The notes under the pieces are model-generated. The model made no database searches. It was given only the letters and a program-made list of their open reading frames with translations, and had not been told where the DNA came from. This document shows positions 1 through 8,141 of a stretch of 64,000 nt of DNA, one piece after another; the stretch's first letter is position 1, and every line of letters starts with the position of its first letter. A program made the translations under genes and the position numbers. Origin of the DNA: CAZGMJ01 sp964526785 (GTDB taxonomy: Bacteria; Planctomycetota; Phycisphaerae; Sedimentisphaerales; Anaerobacaceae); assembly GCA_964526785.1 (NCBI GenBank), contig CAZGMJ010000021.1, positions 12,359 through 76,358 on the forward strand, given 5' to 3'.

Positions 1-208
1 TCGTCGATTCGCTGGCCTTGAAGAGACAGAAGAACACGAGCCCCAGAACGAAGATCAGGCCATTGCCGAGCAGCCTCAGCCGCGTCACCTTGCGCAGGGT
101 GTTCTTGAAGTTGGTCAGAACATTTGCTTTTAGAGTATCAGCTTCTTCAGTGTCCAGGTTGCCGTTTAGCCTCAGAGCATCCTGTAGGTCTTTGTCATTC
201 ACGTTCAT
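1..208 (-). CDS. Partial membrane protein co-translated with the ECF sigma factor
   Basis: Only the first 69 codons are present; the gene runs off the left edge. Its ATG at 208 lies inside the last codons of the upstream sigma gene, a 14-nt overlap in another frame, which suggests translational coupling. The visible protein has a charged N-terminal helix (about 45 residues) and then a hydrophobic stretch (GNGLIFVLGLVFFCLF) that reads as a transmembrane segment. Membrane proteins in this position after an ECF sigma factor are commonly anti-sigma factors. The visible part has no zinc-finger HxxxCxxC motif, so that role is only an inference from position. Confidence 0.7.
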   Translation of the reverse strand, partial: MNVNDKDLQDALRLNGNLDTEEADTLKANVLTNFKNTLRKVTRLRLLGNGLIFVLGLVFFCLFKASEST

Positions 209-752
209 TTTCAACTTCCTCCATCATGCGTCTCAATTGCCTTCTCGCCTGATGCAGGCGGGATTTGACTGTGCCTTGTGGAATTCCGATGATTACGCCG
301 ATTTCCGAGACGGTGAATCCTTCTTCGTATTTCAGTCCGAGTATTGTCCGGTCTGTAGCCGGCAGGCTCTCGAGGGCTTCGTGGAGCGCTGTTATCCTCT
401 CGGGTACGCCGGCAGCGTCAGTGAGTTGGTCGCCGGCGTGCTCGAAGCGGCCGCTGAGCAGCGAGCGCCGTCTCGTTTCTCGCCGCACCCAATCGTAAGC
501 TCTGTTACTGGCGATCTGAAATGCCCACGCGCGAAAGGCAGACGGCCTCTCGAGGCGAGTGAGCTGCCTCACGATAGACAGCCAGGTGTCCTGAAGGATG
601 TCAGCGGCGACAGCCTCGTTGCCTGTGATCCGGAAGGCATGGCGCCAGAGACGGTCCTGCAATAGCGTAACCAACCGGCCCAGCGCCTCTTCGTTTCCCT
701 GCCGGCTGCGGAGCACAAGGATTTCAATTTCTTTATCTTTATCGGCCTTCAT
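195..752 (-). CDS. ECF-family RNA polymerase sigma factor
   Basis: The 185-residue protein has the two-domain layout of sigma-70 group 4 factors. A region 2 part covers about residues 20-95 (ADILQDTWLSIVRQL, then AFRAWAFQIASNRAYDWVRR). A region 4 helix-turn-helix covers about 125-178 (ATDRTILGLKYEEGFTVSEI, then IPQGTVKSRLHQARRQLRRM). Length and motifs are typical of cytoplasmic ECF sigma factors that direct polymerase to a small regulon. It overlaps the downstream membrane gene by 14 nt. The start at 752 has only a weak purine-rich ribosome site (TAGGTAG). The signal it responds to cannot be read from the sequence. Confidence 0.93.
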   Translation of the reverse strand: MKADKDKEIEILVLRSRQGNEEALGRLVTLLQDRLWRHAFRITGNEAVAADILQDTWLSIVRQLTRLERPSAFRAWAFQIASNRAYDWVRRETRRRSLLSGRFEHAGDQLTDAAGVPERITALHEALESLPATDRTILGLKYEEGFTVSEIGVIIGIPQGTVKSRLHQARRQLRRMMEEVENERE

Positions 753-1034
753 CTACCTAAATGTCGTCTGAACCAGCGATTTGGTTTGACCAGGAGACGA
801 AAAAGTCCCGTTCGCCCCTCCCGGTAGTACCGAAAACGGCGGAGAAGGGCTCAAGAAGGACACCGTCTGATTAGCAATAGTACTGTTTGTGTTGCTGTCA
901 GCAAGTCCTGCTACTGCGCGACTTACCGGCGGAAACGAGCACAGGGAACGTTGAGGAGGTGGAGGGCACGGGGGATGAGCCGACGCCTACGACATGCGGG
1001 GCCAAGCTTATCGTGGTGGCAAAGATGGCTGGGC

Positions 1035-2348
1035 TCATGGTCCTTCCTGGTTCAGGGCGGTTCGGATGTGTGCGGCGACGTGTTCTGCGAGCATGCGGGA
1101 GCCTTCGGGCGTGAAGTGGACGTTTCTCGGGCGCTGGATTTGTTCGAGCCGGGGCAGGGCGAAGGCGTAGAGGTCGTTGACGGCGATGTCGTGTTTCTGC
1201 ATGACGGCTTTTGCGACGGCGTTGTACTTGTCGGCGTCGCCTTTAACGCGCATGGCCGAGTGTGCCGGGACGGGGGTGGTGGTGGCGAAGATCAGTTCGG
1301 CGCCGGTTCGCTTGAGGCGTTTGACGATGCGGTCGAGGTTTTGGCCGTACTGCGTGATGGGTATCTGCCAGGTTCCGAGCGGGGGTTTGACGGGCCTGCC
1401 CTCGTCGTCGAGGTGTTTGAGGTCGTGGAGGCCGAAGTTGAAGTGGATGACGTCCCACCTGGTCTTGCCGAGCCACAAGTCGAGCCATTCGAGGCCGTGG
1501 GCGGTGTGGGCGGCGTTGCCCGGGTTGTGGTAGACTCTGGCGGCACCGGCGAGGATTTCTTCCGTGGGCGGGAAGTAGCCGATAGAGATCGAATCGCCGA
1601 TGAGCAGCACGCGGGGCAGGTCGGCGTTGGAGTCGTCCTGCGGGGGCTTGTTGCCCGTGAGGATGGAGTAGATGCGCCGGGCGATGAGGCCGGCGCCTTC
1701 GGCGTTGGGGTGGACGGTATCGGGAAAGAGTTCCGGGCGGTCGTCGAGGGCTTTGTAGAGGTCGATGACAGGGGTGTCGGTCTGTTTGGAGACGCGGCGG
1801 ATCAGGGGGATCAGCTCTTCGCGGATGACCTGGTCGCGGATTCCCCAGCGGCCCGGGAACGCGGGGACGGGGCGGCATATCCAGATGCGCGGCTCGGTGG
1901 GCAGTTCGCGAAAGGTGCGGATCATGTCGACGTAGTCGGATACGAAGTGGTCGGAATGCTTCCAGTTGCGGGGTTTGGTGTCGTTGGTGCCGAGCTTGAT
2001 GACGACGACGTGGGGCTCGTAGGAGAGGGCGTCGTTGAAGGCCTTTTGCTCCCAGTAGGGCCGGTCGCCTTTTCGCAGCAGGGTGGCGCCGCTGACGCCG
2101 AAGTTGCGGACGCGCCATTCGAGGCCGAGCATGTCCTGGAGCTGGGCGGGGTAGGAGTCGGCGGAGCGGTCGTCGATGCCGGAGCCGTAGGTGATGCTGT
2201 CGCCGATGCACGCGACGCGGATGGTTTGCGTGTAGGTTTCGACGGCGACGGGGCGGCCGTAGCGCGGGCCTGCGCAGCCGGCGAGTGTGAGGATAAGGGA
2301 GAGAGCGAACAGTACGGCGGGTCGTGCGAGATGTGGTTTTCGGGTCAT
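1035..2348 (-). CDS. Lipoprotein with two tandem SGNH/GDSL hydrolase domains
   Basis: The 437-residue protein starts with a lipoprotein signal (hydrophobic run ending LTLAGC, lipidated Cys about residue 24) and should sit on a membrane facing the periplasm. It holds two SGNH-hydrolase units. The first has block I GDSITYGSG, the GTND block III motif and a DTVHPN block V. The second has GDSISIGYFPP, a degraded block III (FNFGLHD) and NVHFTPEG as block V. SGNH enzymes are esterases, often deacetylating glycans. Both copies keep Ser and a C-terminal His, and the second looks more divergent. I chose ATG 2348 (an ATG at 2357 is also possible). A longer in-frame extension to 2543 runs into the opposite-strand yebC promoter and looks non-coding. 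Confidence 0.85.
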   Translation of the reverse strand: MTRKPHLARPAVLFALSLILTLAGCAGPRYGRPVAVETYTQTIRVACIGDSITYGSGIDDRSADSYPAQLQDMLGLEWRVRNFGVSGATLLRKGDRPYWEQKAFNDALSYEPHVVVIKLGTNDTKPRNWKHSDHFVSDYVDMIRTFRELPTEPRIWICRPVPAFPGRWGIRDQVIREELIPLIRRVSKQTDTPVIDLYKALDDRPELFPDTVHPNAEGAGLIARRIYSILTGNKPPQDDSNADLPRVLLIGDSISIGYFPPTEEILAGAARVYHNPGNAAHTAHGLEWLDLWLGKTRWDVIHFNFGLHDLKHLDDEGRPVKPPLGTWQIPITQYGQNLDRIVKRLKRTGAELIFATTTPVPAHSAMRVKGDADKYNAVAKAVMQKHDIAVNDLYAFALPRLEQIQRPRNVHFTPEGSRMLAEHVAAHIRTALNQEGP

Positions 2349-2476
2349 TGTTGGCATTCCCCTGAATTCTGAAGGTCGATACTTGCTTACGGTGCTATTT
2401 TGTTGGGGCGGGGGCGTGTCGGCAAGGAAAAATGTGCGGGTGTGGTAAAACGGTGGCGATCGGGGCGAAAAAGCAC

Positions 2477-2505
2477 TTGCGCGGGGCGGGGCGAGCGGAT
2501 ATAAT
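2477..2505 (+). promoter_or_regulatory. Sigma-70-type promoter for yebC
   Basis: TTGCGC at 2477-2482 and a perfect TATAAT at 2500-2505 are separated by 17 nt. The -10 is consensus and the -35 is weak. It lies 52 nt before the yebC ATG, and AGGAG precedes that ATG. Confidence 0.55.
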
Positions 2506-2556
2506 GCAGCGTTTGCGATTGTACGAGGCAGTTTCGATAACAAATAGGAGTAGCGT

Positions 2557-3306
2557 ATGGCTGGTCATTCACATTGGGCTGGTATTAAGCATAAGAAGGC
2601 GGCGAACGACGCCAAGCGCGGGAAGGTATGGAGCAAGATCGCGCGGATGATTATCGTTGCGGCCAAGCAGGGCGGGGGCGATCCGAGTACGAATCTGTCG
2701 CTTCGGTACGCGATCGACAAGGGCAAGGCGGCCAACATGCCCAAGGACACGATCGAGAAGGCGATCAAGAAGGGGACCGGGGATCTGGAGGGGGCGAGCT
2801 TCGAGGAGGTGCTGTACGAGGGGTACGGGCCGAGCGGGGTGGCGATTATGATCGAGGCGCTGACGGATAATCGGAACCGGACGGGGCCGGAGATCAAGCG
2901 GATTTTCGAGCGGCACGGCGGTTCGCTGGGCACGAGCGGGTGCGTGAACTGGATGTTTACGCAGAAGGGGCTGATTACAGTGAGCACCGACGCGGTGGGC
3001 GAGGATACGCTTATGGAAGTGGCGCTGAGTGCGGGGGCGGATGATATGGAGAATACGGGCGAGGTGTTCGAGGTGACGTGCGAGCCGGGGGCGTATGAGG
3101 GGCTCAAGACGGCGCTGGAGGAGCAGGAGATTCCGATGGAGGTGTCGGAGATTGCGATGGTGCCGCAGAATACGGTGGACATCACCGACGAGGCGACGGC
3201 CAGGAAGATCGTTTCGCTGATGGATGCATTCGACGATCACGACGACGTGCAGAACGCGTACGCGAATTTCGATATACCGGATGAGATTGTGGAGAAGGTG
3301 TCGTAG
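2557..3306 (+). CDS. yebC: YebC/PmpR family protein
   Basis: The 249-residue protein opens with the family signature MAGHSHWAGIKHKKAANDAK and keeps the conserved blocks NMPKDTIEKAIKKG, YEGYGPSGVA and FERHGGSLGTSGCVNWMF. Length matches the family (about 240-250). YebC proteins are cytoplasmic. They were long annotated as transcriptional regulators, and recent work on homologues links them to relief of ribosome stalling. The start is fixed by AGGAG 7 nt upstream and by the conserved N-terminus. It stands alone, between the divergent SGNH lipoprotein gene and the convergent beta-helix gene. Confidence 0.96.
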   Translation: MAGHSHWAGIKHKKAANDAKRGKVWSKIARMIIVAAKQGGGDPSTNLSLRYAIDKGKAANMPKDTIEKAIKKGTGDLEGASFEEVLYEGYGPSGVAIMIEALTDNRNRTGPEIKRIFERHGGSLGTSGCVNWMFTQKGLITVSTDAVGEDTLMEVALSAGADDMENTGEVFEVTCEPGAYEGLKTALEEQEIPMEVSEIAMVPQNTVDITDEATARKIVSLMDAFDDHDDVQNAYANFDIPDEIVEKVS

Positions 3307-3383
3307 GGGGGACTCGATCTGACTGAGCCGGGCATCTTCTTGTGTGCGGAGCCGATCTCGGTTGTCTGGTTCGGTGGCGGTTG

Positions 3384-6300
3384 CTACTGCGGCCAGAGCC
3401 ACCAGTCGGCCAGCATGGCCAGATCGTGGATGTCAACGATTCCGTCGCCGGTACCGAGCGGGGCGATATCGGTCGACGGCAGGGTGGGTGTCTGCCGCCA
3501 CTGCGAGCCGAGGATTGCGATATCCTTGGCGTCGATAATGCCATCGTCGTTAAGGTCCGCAACGGTTTCAATATAGTGATAGCCCATATCGACGATTCCC
3601 TCGTCCGGGACTTTATCAGTGCGGGTGGTGTAGATGTCCATACCGAGGTTTGCGGCGGTGTCGCTACCGGCATCGACGCAGGGGCTGTCGGCGGCCTGGC
3701 CCGCTACGATCTGGCTGAGGTGATAGTCGCCCATGACCCAGATGGCATTCGGATCGTTCGGTTCGACAACGATGTTCGGATCGTTCACATCCGCCCAATA
3801 GCCGGGCTCGATGAATAGTGGGTCTGATGAGATGTTGCCGTTGATGCCGACGCAGTTGCCGTCCTGGATGTTGGAGTAGGTCACGTTGCTGCAATCATAG
3901 GTGTAGATCTGGTTCGGCTGATTTCGCCAGATGATTGAATCTTGTATCTGGAGGGACTGTTCTATGAAGAGGCCACCACCGGTGTTCATGGGCCTCGGGT
4001 GGCCCCAATCCTCCCAGCCGCCGGTTCCGAGGGCGTTTTCTGCGATTGTACAGTTCGCAATCGTGGCCGAGACCGCGTAGATGCCGCCGCCGAGGCCGGC
4101 TGAGTTGTTTCGACTGCTGCCTGTCTTGTTGCCTGCGAGAAGACTGTTCTCGACAACCACGGAATCTGCGAGGACAGCACCTCCATTACCTCCCATACCA
4201 TCACCCATGCCGTCAGCGCCATCGCCTGTCAAGTTGTTGAGGAATGCGCAGTTGACTATGTTGCCATTTGTGCAGTACAGGGCGCCTCCGCTGCCACCCG
4301 GGCCGCCAGAATGCATCCAGATTGAATAGCCAAGTCCACCGTTTCCCGTTGTGTTATCGACGAAGCTGCACGACACAAGATTTGCATCAGTGCAATATAT
4401 ACCTCCGCCGTGACCGCCATTGCGTGGCGATGAGTTGTGGCCTGCCACGCCCCCACCTCCCGTGAGATTGCTGGCTATTGTGCAATTGGTCGCACTCAGC
4501 GTGCCAGCACACATACCTCCACCGTCGCCACCCGGTCCGCCGCTGGCGTCTCCATCACCTTCCGCACCATTACCGCTCACATTGTTGCGTATTTCGCAGT
4601 CGAACAGATCCAGCACTGTCAGCTCATCACAGCAGACAGCCCCGCCGGAGCCACCGTGCGCACGTGCATTGCCTGCATGTCCCGCCCGGTTGTGAGAGAA
4701 ATGCGACTCTGAAAGTTTAATCACTGATGATGCCCCATATATGGCGCCGCCGCTACCACCGGGACCACCTGTGACCAAGTCGTAGATTCCATCTCCACCG
4801 TCTCCGCCGGAGTTGGTTTTAAAAGCGCTTTCGGCAATCACTAGCTGCGAGTCTACGCAGTATATCCCCCCTCCGCTGCCTCCGGCACCACTGTTACCGC
4901 CCCCACTAGCGCCATCACTTTCACCACCGTGGCCTGTCGCATTTTCGGCTATCGAGACGTTTGTCAGGATTACCGAGCAGGAGTTCGTGCAATATATCCC
5001 GGCACCACTTCCGCCATCGCTCGCGATCCAGCCGGCATCGCCGCTACGGCCGGCAGTGTTCCGGGTGATGGTGCAGTCGGTCACTCTGAGCGAGAGAGGC
5101 CCGATGCAGTAGATTCCTCCACCGTTGCCGCCCGCGCCGCCGGTGCCGTCGAAACCTACATCGCGTCCCGCGCCGGTAGCATTGCTGCTAATGTTGCTTC
5201 CTATAAGCTCCAGAGAAGATTCGCCCGAGCAGTATATGCCGCCGCCATTGCCACCCCTGTTTCCGTCCGTGTAATACTGTACGGAAGTGTAGCTGCCGTT
5301 GCCCGTGGAATTGTTGGTGATGGCGCAGTCTGAGACAATCAGCGATGAATCGTGGCAGTAGATGCCGCCACCATCACCGCCGTTGGGATCGGTATCGGGC
5401 ACGCCCGTCGTGGTTGCGTTGTTGGCGACATCGCAGTTGATGATGCTAACCTTGCTGTCCTGGACATAGACGCCGCCGCCATTCCTAGCCAGGCCGTTGG
5501 TGATAGTCAGGCCTTTGATTGTGGCTCCCACGCAGCCATTGAGGTAGAATCCGCGGCCCTGTTCGTTGCAGTCAATGACAGTGGCTTCGACGATGTTGGG
5601 ATCGTTTGGGTCGGTACTGCGAATCGTCAGAGCCTTACCCTTGAAGTCGACGTCGTAGTTGCCCGGACCGGAGTATGTACCAGCGGCCAGGACTATGGTG
5701 TCGCCGGTCCTCGCTATATCCACGGCGCCTTGAATGGTGGGGATATGTAAAGGCACGCGAAGCGGGCTGTCTCGTTCGGGGGCAATAACGAGTCGGATGA
5801 CTAGCGTGTGGGGCGTATTCTCAGCATTGTCGCTGGTGATTCTTAGAAGGCACTCATACGTTCCAACATCCAGGCCAGTGGGGTCAAGGGCCAAATAGAT
5901 ATCATTTGCCTCTTCCTCCGAGATACTTCCAGACTGAGGCGTGATGCTGAGCCATGAGCAATCGCTCTGCAGTTGCCAGCTCAACGTGCCGCGGCCGGAG
6001 TTGCTCAGCCATACTGAACGGTCTATCGGAAAGTTGCTGCCCCATAGAGCTGTCTGTTCTATCTCTTCTGTGGACAGAGTAATAACCGGCGCGTGCATCT
6101 GAAGACTGACAGTTGCTGTTTCCGAGAGGTTCTCAGAGTTCGGATCTGAGACGGCCAACTGACAGACGTAGTCTCCCCACGTCAGGCCATTTACGTCGAC
6201 AGACACTATTACGTCGTTTGACTCATGAGCGGTCAGGCTGCCCAACTCCGGCTCGACCGTTAGCCAGTTACAGTCACTGGCGAGTGTCCAATTCAGCGTT

Positions 6301-7973
6301 CCGCCTCCGTCATTTGTAACGGTCAATTCCTGCGACGAGGGCAGGTTGACTCCGTCGTAGGCGAAGGACATGCTCTCTGGTGAAATATGGATCTGGGGTC
6401 CGACGATTCTCAGGCTGACGCTTATCGACAATGGGTTGTTGGGATCAGATAGGGCAGCGACGCGCATTTCCGTACTGTATTGTCCTTTGGACAGGCCGGT
6501 TGTGTCGACTATCAGATCGATGTCATTGATCTGTCCGTTCGATGATCCCGAAGCCGGGTTGGTCGTTAACCAAGGGCTATTCTCGGTAATCTGCCAGTTC
6601 AGTGTGCCCCCGCCAACATTGGATATCTTCAGTATTTGGGAATGTGAGCCGGAACCTTCTTCTTCGACGAAGCTCAACTCTGTTTTGGAGAGCCCGAGGA
6701 AGGGTATACCCTCGCCTGGAAACTCAGAGGCTCCAATGTCAATCCGTCCTCCCAGCATGCGAGATTTGCCATAGATGTCTGTCTCTCCGACCGCCGGGAC
6801 ATAAGCCGGATCTCCGGCGTCAATGCATGGCGATCCGGCCATCAAGCGGTAGTCTCCGTTTGGCGCATCTACAAAGCACGGATCGGCGTTAATATTTTTG
6901 ACGCCTCCTTCGTACCAGCCTGTGCCGATATTACAGTATGAGACCTTATCTCCAGGGGCGAAGTAGTCCGTGCCGTTTCCCCATATGATACAGCTTGTTA
7001 CCACAGTACTCTCATCGGCGCTAATGCCTTGTGGATCCTGGGATTCCGGTCCGGTGTTGTCGGTAACCGTGCAGTTTCTGATGAGGATCGTGGCGGGAAT
7101 ACCGGGATACGTTCTATCAACCATGATCCCTGCACCATATCCGTAAGGACCTGTGATCAAGTTTTTCGCGACAAGACAATTCCTGATAGTGGCTGACCCA
7201 TCGCATAAGATGCCACCACCTTCCGCACGCCCGTTTTGTTCACGATGGCATTCGTTACTCATGATCACACAGTTTGCTATTATCGGATTGGATAGAAAGC
7301 TGTGGATGCCGCCGCCTCTGGCTGACTCACCGGTTGCAGAGTTGGAACTGATGATGCAATCCCGAATGATGGGGGCAGAATCAGAATCACAGTAGACGCC
7401 GGCACCCCATGCTCTATTGCCCAACGCGACGTTGGAGTGGATATTGCACCCCAGGATTTTTGGGTTGGCTCCATCCCGGCAGGAGATACCGCCACCATAC
7501 GCCATACTGTCTATGGCCCGGTTATTGAAAATATTGCAGTTGGCGATTGTCGGGCTGGCCCCGTAGCAGGAGATTGCACCTCCATGTTCAGATATCCCCC
7601 CAGTGATGCTCAAACCGAGGATGAGTGGTTGAGGGCCGATTCGATTAAAAGAAATGTTGAAACCTCTACCTTTGTATTGACAATCTACCACAGTGGCTTC
7701 GACGACGTTGGGATCGTTCGGATCGGTCCCGCGGACGGTGATGGCTTTGCCTTTGAAGTCGATGTCGCGGTTGCCGGGGCCGGCGTAGGTGCCAGGCTGA
7801 ATGACGACTTCGTCGCCGTCGTTGGCGTCGTCAATTGCGGCCTGGATGGTGGAGAAATCGGCCGGGGCGTCGTCGTCGACGGTGATCGTACGGGATGCGA
7901 AAATGGGTGATGTGAGGGTCAGTGCGCAGAAAAAAACCGCCAACCCCATGCGATTGCTACTTGATCCGCTCAT
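3384..7973 (-). CDS. Giant secreted parallel beta-helix protein with BACON-like repeats and C-terminal dockerin
   Basis: The start is ATG 7973, with GGAGG 7 nt upstream, giving 1,529 residues. A signal peptide (about 1-27, ending IFA) is followed by a right-handed beta-helix (about 30-420) that opens FSTIQAAIDDANDGDEVVI. Three consecutive immunoglobulin-like BACON-type repeats follow (about 426-725), each with a GGGTLNW or GRGTLSW core and a W-L-T/S-x-x-P turn. A second beta-helix (about 743-1440) restarts with a near copy of the first module and carries glycine-rich loops around a repeated GGGIYC motif. The C-terminal 60 residues hold a type I dockerin pair (DLNDDGIIDAKDIAILGSQW and GDGIVDIHDLAMLADWW). 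Dockerins bind cohesins, but planctomycetes often carry them without cellulosomes, so the role is surface attachment or glycan handling by inference. Confidence 0.9.
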   Translation of the reverse strand: MSGSSSNRMGLAVFFCALTLTSPIFASRTITVDDDAPADFSTIQAAIDDANDGDEVVIQPGTYAGPGNRDIDFKGKAITVRGTDPNDPNVVEATVVDCQYKGRGFNISFNRIGPQPLILGLSITGGISEHGGAISCYGASPTIANCNIFNNRAIDSMAYGGGISCRDGANPKILGCNIHSNVALGNRAWGAGVYCDSDSAPIIRDCIISSNSATGESARGGGIHSFLSNPIIANCVIMSNECHREQNGRAEGGGILCDGSATIRNCLVAKNLITGPYGYGAGIMVDRTYPGIPATILIRNCTVTDNTGPESQDPQGISADESTVVTSCIIWGNGTDYFAPGDKVSYCNIGTGWYEGGVKNINADPCFVDAPNGDYRLMAGSPCIDAGDPAYVPAVGETDIYGKSRMLGGRIDIGASEFPGEGIPFLGLSKTELSFVEEEGSGSHSQILKISNVGGGTLNWQITENSPWLTTNPASGSSNGQINDIDLIVDTTGLSKGQYSTEMRVAALSDPNNPLSISVSLRIVGPQIHISPESMSFAYDGVNLPSSQELTVTNDGGGTLNWTLASDCNWLTVEPELGSLTAHESNDVIVSVDVNGLTWGDYVCQLAVSDPNSENLSETATVSLQMHAPVITLSTEEIEQTALWGSNFPIDRSVWLSNSGRGTLSWQLQSDCSWLSITPQSGSISEEEANDIYLALDPTGLDVGTYECLLRITSDNAENTPHTLVIRLVIAPERDSPLRVPLHIPTIQGAVDIARTGDTIVLAAGTYSGPGNYDVDFKGKALTIRSTDPNDPNIVEATVIDCNEQGRGFYLNGCVGATIKGLTITNGLARNGGGVYVQDSKVSIINCDVANNATTTGVPDTDPNGGDGGGIYCHDSSLIVSDCAITNNSTGNGSYTSVQYYTDGNRGGNGGGIYCSGESSLELIGSNISSNATGAGRDVGFDGTGGAGGNGGGIYCIGPLSLRVTDCTITRNTAGRSGDAGWIASDGGSGAGIYCTNSCSVILTNVSIAENATGHGGESDGASGGGNSGAGGSGGGIYCVDSQLVIAESAFKTNSGGDGGDGIYDLVTGGPGGSGGAIYGASSVIKLSESHFSHNRAGHAGNARAHGGSGGAVCCDELTVLDLFDCEIRNNVSGNGAEGDGDASGGPGGDGGGMCAGTLSATNCTIASNLTGGGGVAGHNSSPRNGGHGGGIYCTDANLVSCSFVDNTTGNGGLGYSIWMHSGGPGGSGGALYCTNGNIVNCAFLNNLTGDGADGMGDGMGGNGGAVLADSVVVENSLLAGNKTGSSRNNSAGLGGGIYAVSATIANCTIAENALGTGGWEDWGHPRPMNTGGGLFIEQSLQIQDSIIWRNQPNQIYTYDCSNVTYSNIQDGNCVGINGNISSDPLFIEPGYWADVNDPNIVVEPNDPNAIWVMGDYHLSQIVAGQAADSPCVDAGSDTAANLGMDIYTTRTDKVPDEGIVDMGYHYIETVADLNDDGIIDAKDIAILGSQWRQTPTLPSTDIAPLGTGDGIVDIHDLAMLADWWLWPQ

Positions 7974-8079
7974 TTTGTTTCCTCCGCGAACCGGTCTCCC
8001 GGCCGCATAGACGCTATCTCTTTTCAAAGGCAAGACTTGTGACGCAACAGCACCGCCGCGAAAAGTCTCCTTGTGTATC

Positions 8080-8109
8080 AGTTTACGAAAGCCGGCCCCT
8101 CGGTGTCAA
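8080..8109 (-). promoter_or_regulatory. Sigma-70-type promoter for the beta-helix gene
   Basis: On the minus strand TTGACA (8109-8104) is followed after 18 nt by TAAACT (8085-8080). The -35 is consensus. It predicts a leader of about 100 nt before the ATG at 7973 and lies in the gap after the O-antigen-ligase gene. Confidence 0.55.
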
Positions 8110-8141
8110 CAATAAAACAGCGGTCTTGGGCGCCGGTGGGG

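Noticed and set aside
951..2372. Plus-strand 473-codon open frame opposite the SGNH lipoprotein
   Set aside because: It is Val/Gly/Asp-rich with no domain or ribosome site and mirrors the codon pattern of the well-supported opposite gene.
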